DNA from: Roseibium alexandrii DFL-11
GTDB lineage: Bacteria; Pseudomonadota; Alphaproteobacteria; Rhizobiales; Stappiaceae
Reading direction: 5' to 3'
NCBI RefSeq assembly: GCF_000158095.2
Contig: NZ_CM011002.1
Location: forward strand, 2,947,203 to 3,011,202
DNA: 64,000 nt
Each line of letters starts with the position of its first letter. Within the stretch, counting starts at the first letter, position 1. Under the pieces are notes generated by a model. The model was given only the letters and a program-made list of their open reading frames with translations. It did no database searches and was not told where the DNA came from. The position numbers and the translations under genes were made by a program. Positions 34,076 to 43,011 of the stretch are shown here, in pieces.

Positions 34076-36808
34076 GTGACCATCCGCAATCTCGATGGTT
34101 TTTTTGCACCAACATCCATTGCTGTCCTTGGTCCCTGCCGCCATCCGGGCGTGTTGACAGACAAGCTCATCGATTGCCTTCAGGCCATTGAAACCCAACA
34201 CAAGGTTTCTCTGGTTGGGATTGATTATTCGGTGCCGTTCAACGGGACCAGCGTCTCATCTTTGGCCGAATTGAAACACGCGCCCGATCTTGTGATCTAC
34301 CTCGCCAAGGCCGAAAAACTGCCCAGAGTGATTGAAGAGCTCGGAGACCGCGGGACCCGAGCCGTTCTGATCCCCTCGCCCGGGTATGAATACTGGCCGG
34401 AGCCAATCATGCAAGCCTGCCGGGAGGCTGCCCGCAAGACCACGCTCCGGTTGATCGGACCGGGCAGTCTTGGTATTTCCGTTCCGGCAAAGGGCCTGAA
34501 TGCGCTTTTAAGCGCCGAAGTGCCCGGCAAGGGCGACATCGCTTTTTTCTCCCGGTCCGGCGCTGTTTTGAATGCAACGCTGTCCTGGGCGAAAACACAC
34601 AACACCGGGTTTTCATCAATCGTCTCACTCGGTGCACGCATCGACGTCGATGTCAGCGACTTGATCGACTATTTCGCACAAGACTACCGCACCCGTGCCA
34701 TTGTCCTGCATCTGGAGGGCGTCGCGGTTCCCCACAAATTCATGTCTGCCGCCCGGGCCGCAGCACGCGGCAAACCCGTCATCGTGCTTCGCTCCGGACG
34801 CAGCCGCGATACAGGTGGAACGGGGCGAACGCATGCCGGCCGGCTCGCAAAGTCGGATCTTGTCTATGAGACGGCGTTCCGCCGCGCCGGCCTCCTTCGG
34901 GTTTACGACCTTGATGAGATGTTCGAGGCGCTTGAAACGTTGTCTCATGTCCGCGTTCCTCAATGCCGGAACCTTGCGGTCATCGCGAACGGCCGGAGCC
35001 TTGCAAATCTTGCTTATGACCGACTTGACGCCCTTGGCGCCCAATTTGCGTCGCTGAGCCCGGAAACCTTGGAACACTTGCAGCAGTTTCTCGGCCCCTC
35101 AAACGATCTGGACGACACTTCGGCCGCTCAAGCCTCAATCATCTTGCGCGAAGCGACAGCAGCCGAAGACCTCACTGAAACGATCACGACCGTCTTGAAA
35201 GACAGGAATGTCGATGGTGCTGTTGTCCTGCAGGCTGCAAGTGCTTTCCAGCCCCTCCCCGTTCTGGCAAAGGCCGTTGCAGAGGCGGCGACATTGGACA
35301 GGAAAAGGCCGGGACGGCGGAAAGCCCTGGTTGCCGGGCTGATCGGCGGCGACAGCGCAACACGCGAAGTGCTAACGGAAGCCAAAGTTCCGAATTACGC
35401 AAGTCCGGCGGAAGCTGCGCGAAGCCTGATGCATCTGGCGCATGATGCCCAGGCGCGGGAATTCCTGATGGCGGCCCCACCGAGTTTTCCGGCCAATTTT
35501 ACGCCGAATAGCGCACAGGCCCGGGGAATCGTCGAGGCGGCGCTCGCCGACGACCGCATTTGGCTCACACCGAAGGAAGTCTGCGATATCTTGGCTGCCT
35601 ATGACATTCCGATCATGGCAACCGACATGGCTGAAAAGCCTGAGGATGTGGGCGCTCTGTCGGAACCGTTTTTCAAGACAGCCAAACACTGCGTTGCCAA
35701 ACTCATTTCACCCGATCTGCCCTTCAAGTCAAAAATCGATGGTGTCCGGCTCGGTCTTGAGAACCCAGCGGCCGTTGAAGACGCGGCGCGCGAACTGATT
35801 GCCAAGACGCAGAAAGAATACCCGGATGCGCGCATATCAGGTGTTTCCGTACACCCCATGCTTGAAGACCGGCACGGGCTTGAACTCTATCTCGGGCTTG
35901 CCGAAACCCCTGAATTCGGCCCTGTGCTTGTTTTCGGACAGGGAGGTACAGCCATTGAAGAAAGCGAGGACATAGCCTTTGAGCTGCCGCCGCTCGATCT
36001 CAAGTTGGCTGAAGCGCAAATCGGCCGGACCCGGATTGCGCGGCTTTTGGATGGCGGCCCGTCCCGTCCTTCACTCGACAAACCGGCTCTTGCAGAAGCA
36101 TTGGTCAAGCTTTCTCAGATTACGATCGACATTCCGGAAATTCAGGAACTCGACATCAATCCAATGGTGTTGCTGCCGAGCGGATTGATCGCCCTGGACG
36201 CACGTATGACCCTGTGCCACCCGGAAAAGAAACCGGGCCGGACAGGCGGATCCAGGCTGGCGATCGCGCCTTACCCCAATGAGTGGGAACAAACGCTGAC
36301 CGTGAAAGGCGGATGGCAGATTTTCGTCCGGCCGGTTCGGCCGGAAGATGAAGACATGTTCAAGGCATTCTTTGAGCAGATTTCACCGGAAGATCTTCGC
36401 CTGCGTTTCTTTGCTCCGGTTCGGGAGTTCAGCCACCGTTTTCTCGCCCGCCTCACCCAGCTTGATTACGCAAGAGCCATGGCGTTCACCGCGCTTGATC
36501 CGGACGACGGATCGCTTCTGGGTGTCGTCCGCCTGCACGCAGATCCTGATCACCAGACCGGTGAATATGCCGTGATGGTTCGCTCAGACCTGAAGGGCTA
36601 CGGTCTTGGCTGGGCGCTCATGAAATTGATCATCCGATACGCTAAAGCCGACGGCATCCAGACCATCAAGGGTGAGGTTTTGAAGGAAAACACCTCGATG
36701 ATCTCAATGTGCCAGGCGCTCGGGTTCAAGATCACAACGTCCCTTGACGATCCCGGGATCTCCAACGTGGTTTTGCCGGTCAGCGATCTTCCAGAAGATG
36801 ACAGCTAA
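34076..36808 (+). CDS. Acyl-CoA synthetase (NDP-forming)-like / GNAT acetyltransferase fusion (Pat-type)
   Basis: A 910-residue fusion. The first 700 or so residues resemble NDP-forming acyl-CoA synthetase: CoA-binding domain, two succinyl-CoA-ligase-like domains (SRSGAVLNATL, then GRTHAGRLAKSD with His253), and an ATP-grasp domain (GQGGTAIEES; DINPMVLLPSG). The last 165 residues form a GNAT domain, with acetyl-CoA loop DLKGYGLGWALM. The layout is that of protein lysine acetyltransferases Pat/YfiQ, which modify and inactivate acetyl-CoA synthetase. GTG start at 34076 with AAAGGA upstream. The retained His253 may mean the synthetase part is still active. Confidence 0.85.
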   Translation: MTIRNLDGFFAPTSIAVLGPCRHPGVLTDKLIDCLQAIETQHKVSLVGIDYSVPFNGTSVSSLAELKHAPDLVIYLAKAEKLPRVIEELGDRGTRAVLIPSPGYEYWPEPIMQACREAARKTTLRLIGPGSLGISVPAKGLNALLSAEVPGKGDIAFFSRSGAVLNATLSWAKTHNTGFSSIVSLGARIDVDVSDLIDYFAQDYRTRAIVLHLEGVAVPHKFMSAARAAARGKPVIVLRSGRSRDTGGTGRTHAGRLAKSDLVYETAFRRAGLLRVYDLDEMFEALETLSHVRVPQCRNLAVIANGRSLANLAYDRLDALGAQFASLSPETLEHLQQFLGPSNDLDDTSAAQASIILREATAAEDLTETITTVLKDRNVDGAVVLQAASAFQPLPVLAKAVAEAATLDRKRPGRRKALVAGLIGGDSATREVLTEAKVPNYASPAEAARSLMHLAHDAQAREFLMAAPPSFPANFTPNSAQARGIVEAALADDRIWLTPKEVCDILAAYDIPIMATDMAEKPEDVGALSEPFFKTAKHCVAKLISPDLPFKSKIDGVRLGLENPAAVEDAARELIAKTQKEYPDARISGVSVHPMLEDRHGLELYLGLAETPEFGPVLVFGQGGTAIEESEDIAFELPPLDLKLAEAQIGRTRIARLLDGGPSRPSLDKPALAEALVKLSQITIDIPEIQELDINPMVLLPSGLIALDARMTLCHPEKKPGRTGGSRLAIAPYPNEWEQTLTVKGGWQIFVRPVRPEDEDMFKAFFEQISPEDLRLRFFAPVREFSHRFLARLTQLDYARAMAFTALDPDDGSLLGVVRLHADPDHQTGEYAVMVRSDLKGYGLGWALMKLIIRYAKADGIQTIKGEVLKENTSMISMCQALGFKITTSLDDPGISNVVLPVSDLPEDDS

Positions 36809-36823
36809 CCCTAGAGCGAGCCG

Positions 36824-36843
36824 GGCGGTTTATCAGAACCGCC
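36824..36843. terminator. Hairpin between two convergent genes
   Basis: Arms GGCGGTT (36824-36830) and AACCGCC (36837-36843), with AGAGC/GCTCT sequence also able to pair outside it. No T-run follows. It sits between the Pat-type gene and the convergent thiamine-diphosphate enzyme gene. Confidence 0.4.
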
Positions 36844-36875
36844 ATGTGCTCTGTCATTCTGTAAGGGATCGGTGA

Positions 36876-38540
36876 CTACTTCTGCTGAGCTGCGGTCCGG
36901 ATTTGCGAGAGGCTGGCCGCAGGAGTAATCGCCTCCGGATCCAGTTTCAGATGCAAGATGGCCGGTTTTCCGGAAGCACGCGCCCGCTCAAAGGCCGGAC
37001 CGAATTCATCCGTTGTTTGAACCGTTTCGCCAAACGCGCCGTAACAGTGGGCCATCGCAGCAAAATCAGGATTGACCAGCTTGGTGGCGGACGGGCGGCC
37101 CGGATACGTCCGTTCCTGGTGCATGCGGATGGTGCCGTACATGCCGTTGTCGATTACCAAAAGGATGATGTTGGCGCCATCCTGACAGGCGGTCCCGAAC
37201 TCCTGCATCGTCATCTGCAAGCAGCCATCACCGGCAAAACATACGACCTCCCGCTCCGGAAATGTCAGCTTGGCCGCAACGGCTGCCGGCAGGCCATAAC
37301 CCATCGACCCGGATGTTGGCGCTGCTTGGGTTCCAAACCGGCGAAAGCGGTGAAAGCGATGCAGCCAGCTGGCATAGTTGCCTGCCCCGTTGGTGCAGAT
37401 GGCATCCTCAGGAAGATTGTTTTCCAGCCAGTCCATGACACCCGACATTTGGAGATCGCCCGGCGTTTGCGGACGGGCACCGGACCACTCCAGATAATCC
37501 TGGTGTGCCGTGGCGGCTTCGCCTGCACCTTTTAGCTCGGCTGGCGGTTGGAGACCTTCTACCGCCTTACAGAACCCTGTCGGGCTGGCGTTGATGGAAA
37601 GGTCCGCGCGATAGACACGGCCTAGTTCTTCCGGATCGGCGTGGACATGCACCAGCTGCTGAGCCGGCGACGGGATGTCCAGCAAGGTGTAGGACTGGCT
37701 CGGCATTTCAGACAAGCGGCCGCCCACCAACAAAATTAGATCCGAGGATTTTACACGATCCAGCAGTTTCGGATTAATCCCGATACCAACATCGCCGGCA
37801 TAATTCGGATGAAGATTGTCAAACAGCATTTGCCGGCGGAAGGAGCAGGCCACCGGTAGATCGAAGCGCTCAGCAAAACGGGTAAAGGCCGCAACCGCAT
37901 CTTCAGACCAGCGGCTTCCACCCAAGATCGCAATCGGGCGCTCGGCGTCCCAGAGCCGCTTTTGCAGATCTGCCGTCTGAGACAATCCCGGATGCGTTTC
38001 GACCTGTTGCCAGGCCGGTGGCTGGGCCGCATCGGCGAGTTCAACGAGCGTGTCTTCCGGCAGCGCCAGAACGACAGGACCCGGACGGCCGGAGGTCGCG
38101 ACATGATACGCGCGGGAGATGAATTCGGGCACACGCGAAGCATGGTCGATTTCGGCCACCCATTTGGCGATACCGCCAAACATTTGCCGGTAGTCGACTT
38201 CCTGAAAGGCTTCGCGTTCGCGCATACCGCGCTCGATCTGCCCGATGAACAGGATCATCGGTGTTGAATCCTGAGCTGCCACATGAACACCGGCCGATGC
38301 GTTGGTAGCACCCGGGCCACGTGTGACCATGCAGATCCCCGGTTTGCCTGTCAGTTTGCCGTGCGCATCCGCCATCATCGCAGCGCCGCCTTCCTGACGG
38401 CAGACTGTCACCGGGATCGACGCATCATGCAGAGCATCCAGAACGGCAAGGTAGCTCTCCCCGGGCACGCAATAGACCCGCTCTGCGCCATGGCGCTCAA
38501 GAGCGTCCACCAACAATTGGCCACCGGTTTTCTGTGTCAT
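36876..38540 (-). CDS. Thiamine-diphosphate-dependent enzyme, acetolactate-synthase-like
   Basis: A 554-residue enzyme with the three-domain ThDP-enzyme layout. The N-terminal domain has the glutamate that activates the cofactor (CRQEGGAAMMADAHGK). The C-terminal domain has the ThDP/Mg motif, starting at the GDG of FAGDGCLQMTMQEFGTACQ and ending with the Asn in VIDNGMYG. It is related to acetolactate synthase (IlvB), but there is no adjacent ilvH-type small subunit, so a decarboxylase or lyase acting on another 2-oxo acid is also possible. The start is the ATG at 38540. A candidate operator lies 85-105 bases upstream. Confidence 0.8.
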   Translation of the reverse strand: MTQKTGGQLLVDALERHGAERVYCVPGESYLAVLDALHDASIPVTVCRQEGGAAMMADAHGKLTGKPGICMVTRGPGATNASAGVHVAAQDSTPMILFIGQIERGMREREAFQEVDYRQMFGGIAKWVAEIDHASRVPEFISRAYHVATSGRPGPVVLALPEDTLVELADAAQPPAWQQVETHPGLSQTADLQKRLWDAERPIAILGGSRWSEDAVAAFTRFAERFDLPVACSFRRQMLFDNLHPNYAGDVGIGINPKLLDRVKSSDLILLVGGRLSEMPSQSYTLLDIPSPAQQLVHVHADPEELGRVYRADLSINASPTGFCKAVEGLQPPAELKGAGEAATAHQDYLEWSGARPQTPGDLQMSGVMDWLENNLPEDAICTNGAGNYASWLHRFHRFRRFGTQAAPTSGSMGYGLPAAVAAKLTFPEREVVCFAGDGCLQMTMQEFGTACQDGANIILLVIDNGMYGTIRMHQERTYPGRPSATKLVNPDFAAMAHCYGAFGETVQTTDEFGPAFERARASGKPAILHLKLDPEAITPAASLSQIRTAAQQK

Positions 38541-38621
38541 GTTCGTTGTCCCGAGCCTTAAAAACTAATGTTCATTCTATAGCGTAACAAACACGTTCGG
38601 GTGAGAGGGAATTATTAGATT

Positions 38622-38646
38622 AATTGGCAATAAGATCATTCCAATT
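38622..38646. promoter_or_regulatory. Inverted repeat AATTGG-N13-CCAATT, second copy
   Basis: Arms AATTGG (38622-38627) and CCAATT (38641-38646), 13 bases apart, 82-106 bases upstream of the thiamine-diphosphate enzyme gene. Arms and spacing are the same as at 11267-11293 next to the GntR-lldD genes. Possible binding site of the same regulator. Confidence 0.45.
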
Positions 38647-38676
38647 GGTGAGAAACTTTACACTCACCCAAAATAA

Positions 38677-38701
38677 AAAGAGCGCCGGAATGGCGCTCTT
38701 T
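38677..38701 (-). terminator. Terminator of the 126-residue hypothetical gene
   Basis: 10-bp arms AAAGAGCGCC and GGCGCTCTTT with a five-base loop. On the minus strand the stem is followed by TTTTTATTTT. It lies 28-52 bases after the stop of the gene at 38729. Confidence 0.85.
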
Positions 38702-38728
38702 CGTGATTGATCGCAACAAGCGTCGTGG

Positions 38729-39109
38729 TCAGATGGATTGAACCGTCACGACCTGGAACGTGTGCAAGTCGCCATCCTCATCCTTGATCGACACATATTC
38801 ACCAGGTGTGAAGGCGTGTGTTCCGAACCGGTACCCCGCTTCGTCATCGTCATCGCCGTCGATGTCATAGTGAAAGGCCCAAGACCCACCCGGGCGGTGG
38901 ATCAAGTGACCGATTTCCTCTACTTCATCGCCCCAAAACCGGCGAACACGGCAGTGATCGCGCTCCTTTTTCCAGAGACCAGCATCGATATGCCCGGTCT
39001 CGTCCAAAGGTGCCGTGAATTCATACCCATGGCGCGCCGAGCCTTGCGGGAATTCTTTCGTCCGGGCCAGGTTCAGCCTGATCTTTTTCAAAGCTGGAAA
39101 ATCGCTCAT
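38729..39109 (-). CDS. Conserved hypothetical protein (126 residues, acidic)
   Basis: I do not recognise a family. The protein is cytoplasmic by sequence (no signal or membrane segment), with a hydrophilic N-terminus, a central GGSWAFHYDIDGDDDDEAG acidic patch, and the C-terminal SIKDEDGDLHTFQVVTV that reads like a small beta-rich domain. AAGGAGGG immediately precedes the ATG, a strong ribosome site, and its own terminator follows, so it is a real single-gene unit. The layout (charged start, aromatic beta-strands) suggests a small barrel fold, but this is a guess. Confidence 0.7.
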   Translation of the reverse strand: MSDFPALKKIRLNLARTKEFPQGSARHGYEFTAPLDETGHIDAGLWKKERDHCRVRRFWGDEVEEIGHLIHRPGGSWAFHYDIDGDDDDEAGYRFGTHAFTPGEYVSIKDEDGDLHTFQVVTVQSI

Positions 39110-39235
39110 GGTGCCCTCCTTCTACTGACATTGAAGTCTATATGTGCCACATCGCTGTTGCCTGACATTGAGAAGAATCAAACCTGTGAACGCCCTTAAG
39201 CTGCAGACTGCGTGTTGACAGATAAAGGACACGAT

Positions 39236-40777
39236 ATGGATCATGCAGAAAGACAGACCGAAGCGCTTGCCTTTCTCAACAGCCTTCCGTCCGATGATCC
39301 GGCACGCCCAGATGTCGTTCGCATCGACACGCATGCGAACATCGTGTTTCTCGTGGGGCCCAAGGCCTACAAGGTCAAACGAGCTGTAAAGTTCCCTTTC
39401 CTGGACTATTCGACATTGGCGCTGCGCGAGGAGGCATGCAAAGCGGAAATCACGGTCAATCAGGCCAATGCTCCGCAAGTGTACCGGCGCGCATTGGCGA
39501 TTACACGCCAAAGGGACGGGTCACTGGCCTTGGATGGCACCGGAGAGCCCGTCGAATGGGCTGTTGAAATGAACCGGTTCGAACGCCGGGACGAGCTGGA
39601 CATCTTGGCCAAGATCACCCTTTTCTCTAACGATCTTTGTGACAAGCTGTCTCAGATGATGGTCGATGCGCATACAAATGCCCCCCTTCGCAAAGGCGAT
39701 GACTTTTTCGCAGAACTGGCGTCTTACGTAGAGCAAAATGACGCTGCTTTCCGGGAACATCCGGACCTGTTCCCGCCGGACGACGTTCAACACCTGACGC
39801 TAGCCTCGCGTACTGCGCTCTCCTCAATTCACGATCTGATCCTGAGACGAGGGGAAATGGGCTTTGTCCGACGCTGTCATGGCGACGCACACCTGCGGAA
39901 CATCGTTTTGATCGACGATGCTTTGGTCTTGTTCGATGCCGTGGAGTTTTCCGATGCCATCGCGACGAATGACGTCTTGTACGATCTGGCGTTCTTGTTG
40001 ATGGATCTCTGGGAGCGTGGACAACAGTCGGCCGCCAATCGGGTCTTCAACCGGTATCTGGACTTGAGCAATCTGCCCGAACACATTGAGGGTTTGGCCG
40101 CGCTCCCCTTCTACATGATGATGCGCGCGGCAATCCGTTCCAAGATCGCAGCGGCTTCCGCGCTCAATCAGGCAGATCCTGTCACGAAAGAACATCAGCA
40201 AAACCAAGCGAAAGAATACTTCGGCTATGCCTTGGCTTTCCTGGAGCCTACGCCGACAAAACTGATCGCTATCGGCGGGTTGTCCGGCACCGGAAAAACC
40301 ACCGTTGCCTATGGGCTCGCTCCTGATGTCGGTCGCGCCCCAGGTGCGCGGGTCCTGCGAACCGACGTCAAGCGCAAACGTCTTCTCGGACTTTCCGAAA
40401 CAGAAAAAGCCCCACCAAGCGCCTACACGCAAGAAGCGTCGGACAAAGTCTACCAGGCAATAGACGGCGATATGCAAGCTGTGCTGGCTGCCGGTCATTC
40501 TGCGATTTTCGACGCAGTGTTTGCATCGGAGACGGAACGGGACGCGATCGAGACGATTGCCGGCCGTGTCGAATCCGAGTTTCACGGGATCTGGCTTGAT
40601 GCTAATCCCGATACGCTCAAAAGCCGCGTTGCCGCCCGGGCGGGCGATGCATCGGATGCAACGACCGAAATTGTCGACCGGCAACTGACCTATGATATTG
40701 GTGCCATGACCTGGGAAACGATCGACGCCGGCGGCACGGAACAGATAACGCTGGAGCGGGCCAAGTCCGTGATCTAG
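39236..40777 (+). CDS. Bifunctional APH-like kinase / P-loop ATPase protein
   Basis: The 513-residue protein has an N-terminal domain of the aminoglycoside phosphotransferase / choline-kinase fold with HGDAHLRN (catalytic Asp) and LFDAVEFSDAI (metal Asp region), and a C-terminal ATPase of the AAA/gluconokinase-like type with Walker A GGLSGTGKTTVA near residue 345. The same fusion is annotated in many proteobacteria, but its substrate is unknown. AAAGGA precedes the ATG at 39236; eight further codons are open upstream. Its stop overlaps the convergent azlD stop by four bases. Confidence 0.85.
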   Translation: MDHAERQTEALAFLNSLPSDDPARPDVVRIDTHANIVFLVGPKAYKVKRAVKFPFLDYSTLALREEACKAEITVNQANAPQVYRRALAITRQRDGSLALDGTGEPVEWAVEMNRFERRDELDILAKITLFSNDLCDKLSQMMVDAHTNAPLRKGDDFFAELASYVEQNDAAFREHPDLFPPDDVQHLTLASRTALSSIHDLILRRGEMGFVRRCHGDAHLRNIVLIDDALVLFDAVEFSDAIATNDVLYDLAFLLMDLWERGQQSAANRVFNRYLDLSNLPEHIEGLAALPFYMMMRAAIRSKIAAASALNQADPVTKEHQQNQAKEYFGYALAFLEPTPTKLIAIGGLSGTGKTTVAYGLAPDVGRAPGARVLRTDVKRKRLLGLSETEKAPPSAYTQEASDKVYQAIDGDMQAVLAAGHSAIFDAVFASETERDAIETIAGRVESEFHGIWLDANPDTLKSRVAARAGDASDATTEIVDRQLTYDIGAMTWETIDAGGTEQITLERAKSVI

Positions 40778-41094
40778 ATCCCGGCTGCCCGCATTCCGGC
40801 AGCAGCTGCCGCGGCGCAGAAAACAGCGATGTATTCCTTGCGAAGCTTGATCTGCGCAGCAGCTGCAACGATGAGGCAGAGACCCACCGCAAGTCCGCCC
40901 TGCAACACGATTGGCAAGATGGTCGACACAATGATCGCGCCGGGCAGAGCTTCAAGTCCGCGGCGAACCCGTTGGGTCAAAGGCAGACGGCCCATGACCC
41001 AATACCCACCGGCACGCAAGATATATGTAGCAACGGTCATGCCGAGTACTGCAAGCACAAACATTGCGTCTGCGGAAAACATACCCTCAGTCAT
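40774..41094 (-). CDS. azlD: AzlD family small branched-chain amino acid exporter subunit
   Basis: A 106-residue membrane protein with about three to four hydrophobic segments, of the AzlD family (ALPGAIIVSTILPIVL, GLCLIVAAAAQI). With AzlC it forms an exporter for branched-chain amino acids or their analogues (as known for AzlCD and YgaZH). The start overlaps the azlC stop by eight bases, so expression is coupled. The 3' end overlaps the convergent APH-ATPase gene by four bases. Confidence 0.85.
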   Translation of the reverse strand: MTEGMFSADAMFVLAVLGMTVATYILRAGGYWVMGRLPLTQRVRRGLEALPGAIIVSTILPIVLQGGLAVGLCLIVAAAAQIKLRKEYIAVFCAAAAAAGMRAAGI

Positions 41095-41788
41095 CGAGAT
41101 AAGCCCCCGCCAGTGCCCCGGCTATTGCACCGGTGAAAATGCTCCAATACCCGCCGACCAAAGCCCATGTCGTCGTGGCAACTGCCCCTGCAACCAGCCA
41201 GCTGACGGTCTGGCGCTTGCCCTTCCAAAGTGGAACCAAGAGAGCGGCGAAGAAAGCAGGCAAAATGACGTCCAGGCCGAAGGCTTTGGGATCAGAAATA
41301 AGGCTTCCCGCAAAATAGCCGGGGATGACAGACAGTGACCACACAGTCCAGGTGAATAGACCGCTGCCGAGATAGACACCCCAGTCCCGGGTCCCCTTCT
41401 CGTATTCAGAAAGAGAAATGAGCCAGTTCAAATCGGTCAGGAAATAAAGGGCTGGGTAGGTCTTGTAGGCTGGCACCTGTCCAAGCCACGGACGCAGGCT
41501 GGCGCCGATCAACAACATCCTCATGTTCACGGCGGCGGTCACACCGACCATTGCGATCAGCGTGCCCCAGGTCAGGGGGTCACTGTAAACTTCCATCGCA
41601 ACGAATTGGCTGGCTCCAGCAAAAACCAGCGAATTAATCATGATTGTTTCCAGAAAAGTCAGGCCCTTTTGTGCCGCAACGGTTCCAAAAACGACGCCCA
41701 GCGCGACCACACCGGGAAACCCCGGCAAACAAAGCAAAGCCCCCTGCACACAGCCCTTAAAGCTGAGGGTAACATTACGTTCCAACAT
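41087..41788 (-). CDS. azlC: AzlC family branched-chain amino acid exporter subunit
   Basis: The large subunit of the AzlCD exporter. The 233-residue protein has seven or so hydrophobic segments and the family pattern PGFPGVVALGVVFGTVAAQKG, VFAGASQFVAM and NMRMLLIGASLRPWL. The ATG at 41788 leads the pair and azlD overlaps its end by eight bases. A near-perfect 23-base palindrome lies 87-109 bases upstream and could be the operator. Confidence 0.88.
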   Translation of the reverse strand: MLERNVTLSFKGCVQGALLCLPGFPGVVALGVVFGTVAAQKGLTFLETIMINSLVFAGASQFVAMEVYSDPLTWGTLIAMVGVTAAVNMRMLLIGASLRPWLGQVPAYKTYPALYFLTDLNWLISLSEYEKGTRDWGVYLGSGLFTWTVWSLSVIPGYFAGSLISDPKAFGLDVILPAFFAALLVPLWKGKRQTVSWLVAGAVATTTWALVGGYWSIFTGAIAGALAGAYLDD

Positions 41789-41874
41789 AAACTTCCTATT
41801 GCCAGCCAGCGCTGATCATTGGTGAACATCTTTCCATCATTATCCCTGATCCGCTTGGAGAGAACCAATGAAAG

Positions 41875-41897
41875 TTGTTCATCAACTTGATCAACAA
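41875..41897. promoter_or_regulatory. Near-perfect 23-bp palindrome between tauE-type gene and azlC
   Basis: TTGTT-C-ATCAA-C-TTGAT-C-AACAA: all positions pair except the centre and two C bases. It lies 20-42 bases after the minus-strand TauE/SafE stop and 87-109 bases before azlC. A regulator binding site is more likely than a terminator because no T-run follows. Confidence 0.45.
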
Positions 41898-41916
41898 ATT
41901 TGCTGAATTCGCCGGA

Positions 41917-42744
41917 TCACATCATGACATCGTAGATCATGCGCAGGCCGGTAAAGCCGAGAAACAATGCAAAGATCAGTTTGAGTTTGGAAGGATCAAT
42001 CGCATGCGCAATTTTCGCCCCAAGCGGCGCGGCGAAGGTTGACGCGGGTATGATCAAGAAGAACCCGATCAGGTTTACATAGCCGAGCGACAAGGGGGGG
42101 AGACCTTCTGCGCCCCAGCCAAAAAAGATCGACATTAATGTGCCTGGAACCGCGATGATAAGCCCAATTGCAGCGGCGGTGCCGACAGCCTTGCGGATCG
42201 GATAATTGAACAATGTCAATGTCGGAACGCCGAGGGTCCCGCCGCCAATCCCCATCATCACCGAGATACCACCAATCAGGAATCCAAGCAGTTCCTTGAT
42301 TGGAGATCCCGGCAGTTTGTCCGCAAGTGCCGAGCCTTCTTTGCGCAACAACATGTTGGCCGAGACCAAAAGAGCGACCACGCCGAAAACCAGGGTCAGC
42401 GCACCGCCGGACATGTTTCCGGCAATCATTGCACCTGAAATCACACCGATGGCGATGGCCCACCACCAGCGTTTAAGAAGGTCAATATCGACACTGCCGC
42501 GGTTGTAATGTGCCCGTGCGGAAGAGGTACCAGTTGCCAAAATAGTTGCAAGGGAGGTCCCAACAGCCACATGCATCAGGATTGCGGGATCGATCTTCAG
42601 GGCAGTGAACATGTAATAGAGCACCGGGACGATCACGATGCCGCCACCAACGCCAAGGAGGCCTGCAATGATCCCGGCGACAAGGCCGGTCGCAAGCAAC
42701 GCACCCGCCAGCAAGGCGAGCGAAACAAAACTGAGATCTTCCAC
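41917..42744 (-). CDS. TauE/SafE family permease (sulfite/sulfoacetate export family)
   Basis: A 275-residue membrane protein with about eight hydrophobic segments arranged as two TauE repeats: GIIAGLLGVGGGIVIVPVLYY and GGISVMMGIGGGTLGVPTL, both with the family's GxGGG. These permeases transport sulfite, sulfoacetate or other anions. The ATG at 42744 starts the frame. No sulfur or taurine metabolism gene is adjacent, so the ion is open. Confidence 0.88.
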   Translation of the reverse strand: MEDLSFVSLALLAGALLATGLVAGIIAGLLGVGGGIVIVPVLYYMFTALKIDPAILMHVAVGTSLATILATGTSSARAHYNRGSVDIDLLKRWWWAIAIGVISGAMIAGNMSGGALTLVFGVVALLVSANMLLRKEGSALADKLPGSPIKELLGFLIGGISVMMGIGGGTLGVPTLTLFNYPIRKAVGTAAAIGLIIAVPGTLMSIFFGWGAEGLPPLSLGYVNLIGFFLIIPASTFAAPLGAKIAHAIDPSKLKLIFALFLGFTGLRMIYDVMM

Positions 42745-43011
42745 GTGGGCTCCTTGTCGTATTTCAGCGCGGATATCGGAGATCGAAATTGATGCCGCCG
42801 GTCAATTGGTTCGCAGCGCGCACAATAGTCCGCTTCTTGAAAAACAAAAGACCACAACAGCGTTGCCTTTGCGGAACAGGTTCCTGTTCGCCCCATCAAC
42901 CACCGATGCAGTTTGGCAACACTGAAAAAACTGACTGCAAGCCGGTTTCGTTTTTCCTTGCAGCTTCCCTCTTCAGCACCTCTAGATTGATGGATTTTAC
43001 AAGGAGGCCCA

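Noticed and set aside
36876..38540. Assignment of this enzyme as acetolactate synthase ilvB
   Set aside because: There is no ilvH-type subunit next to it, ilvC is absent, and sequence features shared with acetolactate synthase are also shared by other thiamine-diphosphate enzymes.
39824..40684. Minus-strand open frame of about 286 codons opposite the APH/ATPase gene
   Set aside because: Shadow of a well-supported gene; no conserved features.
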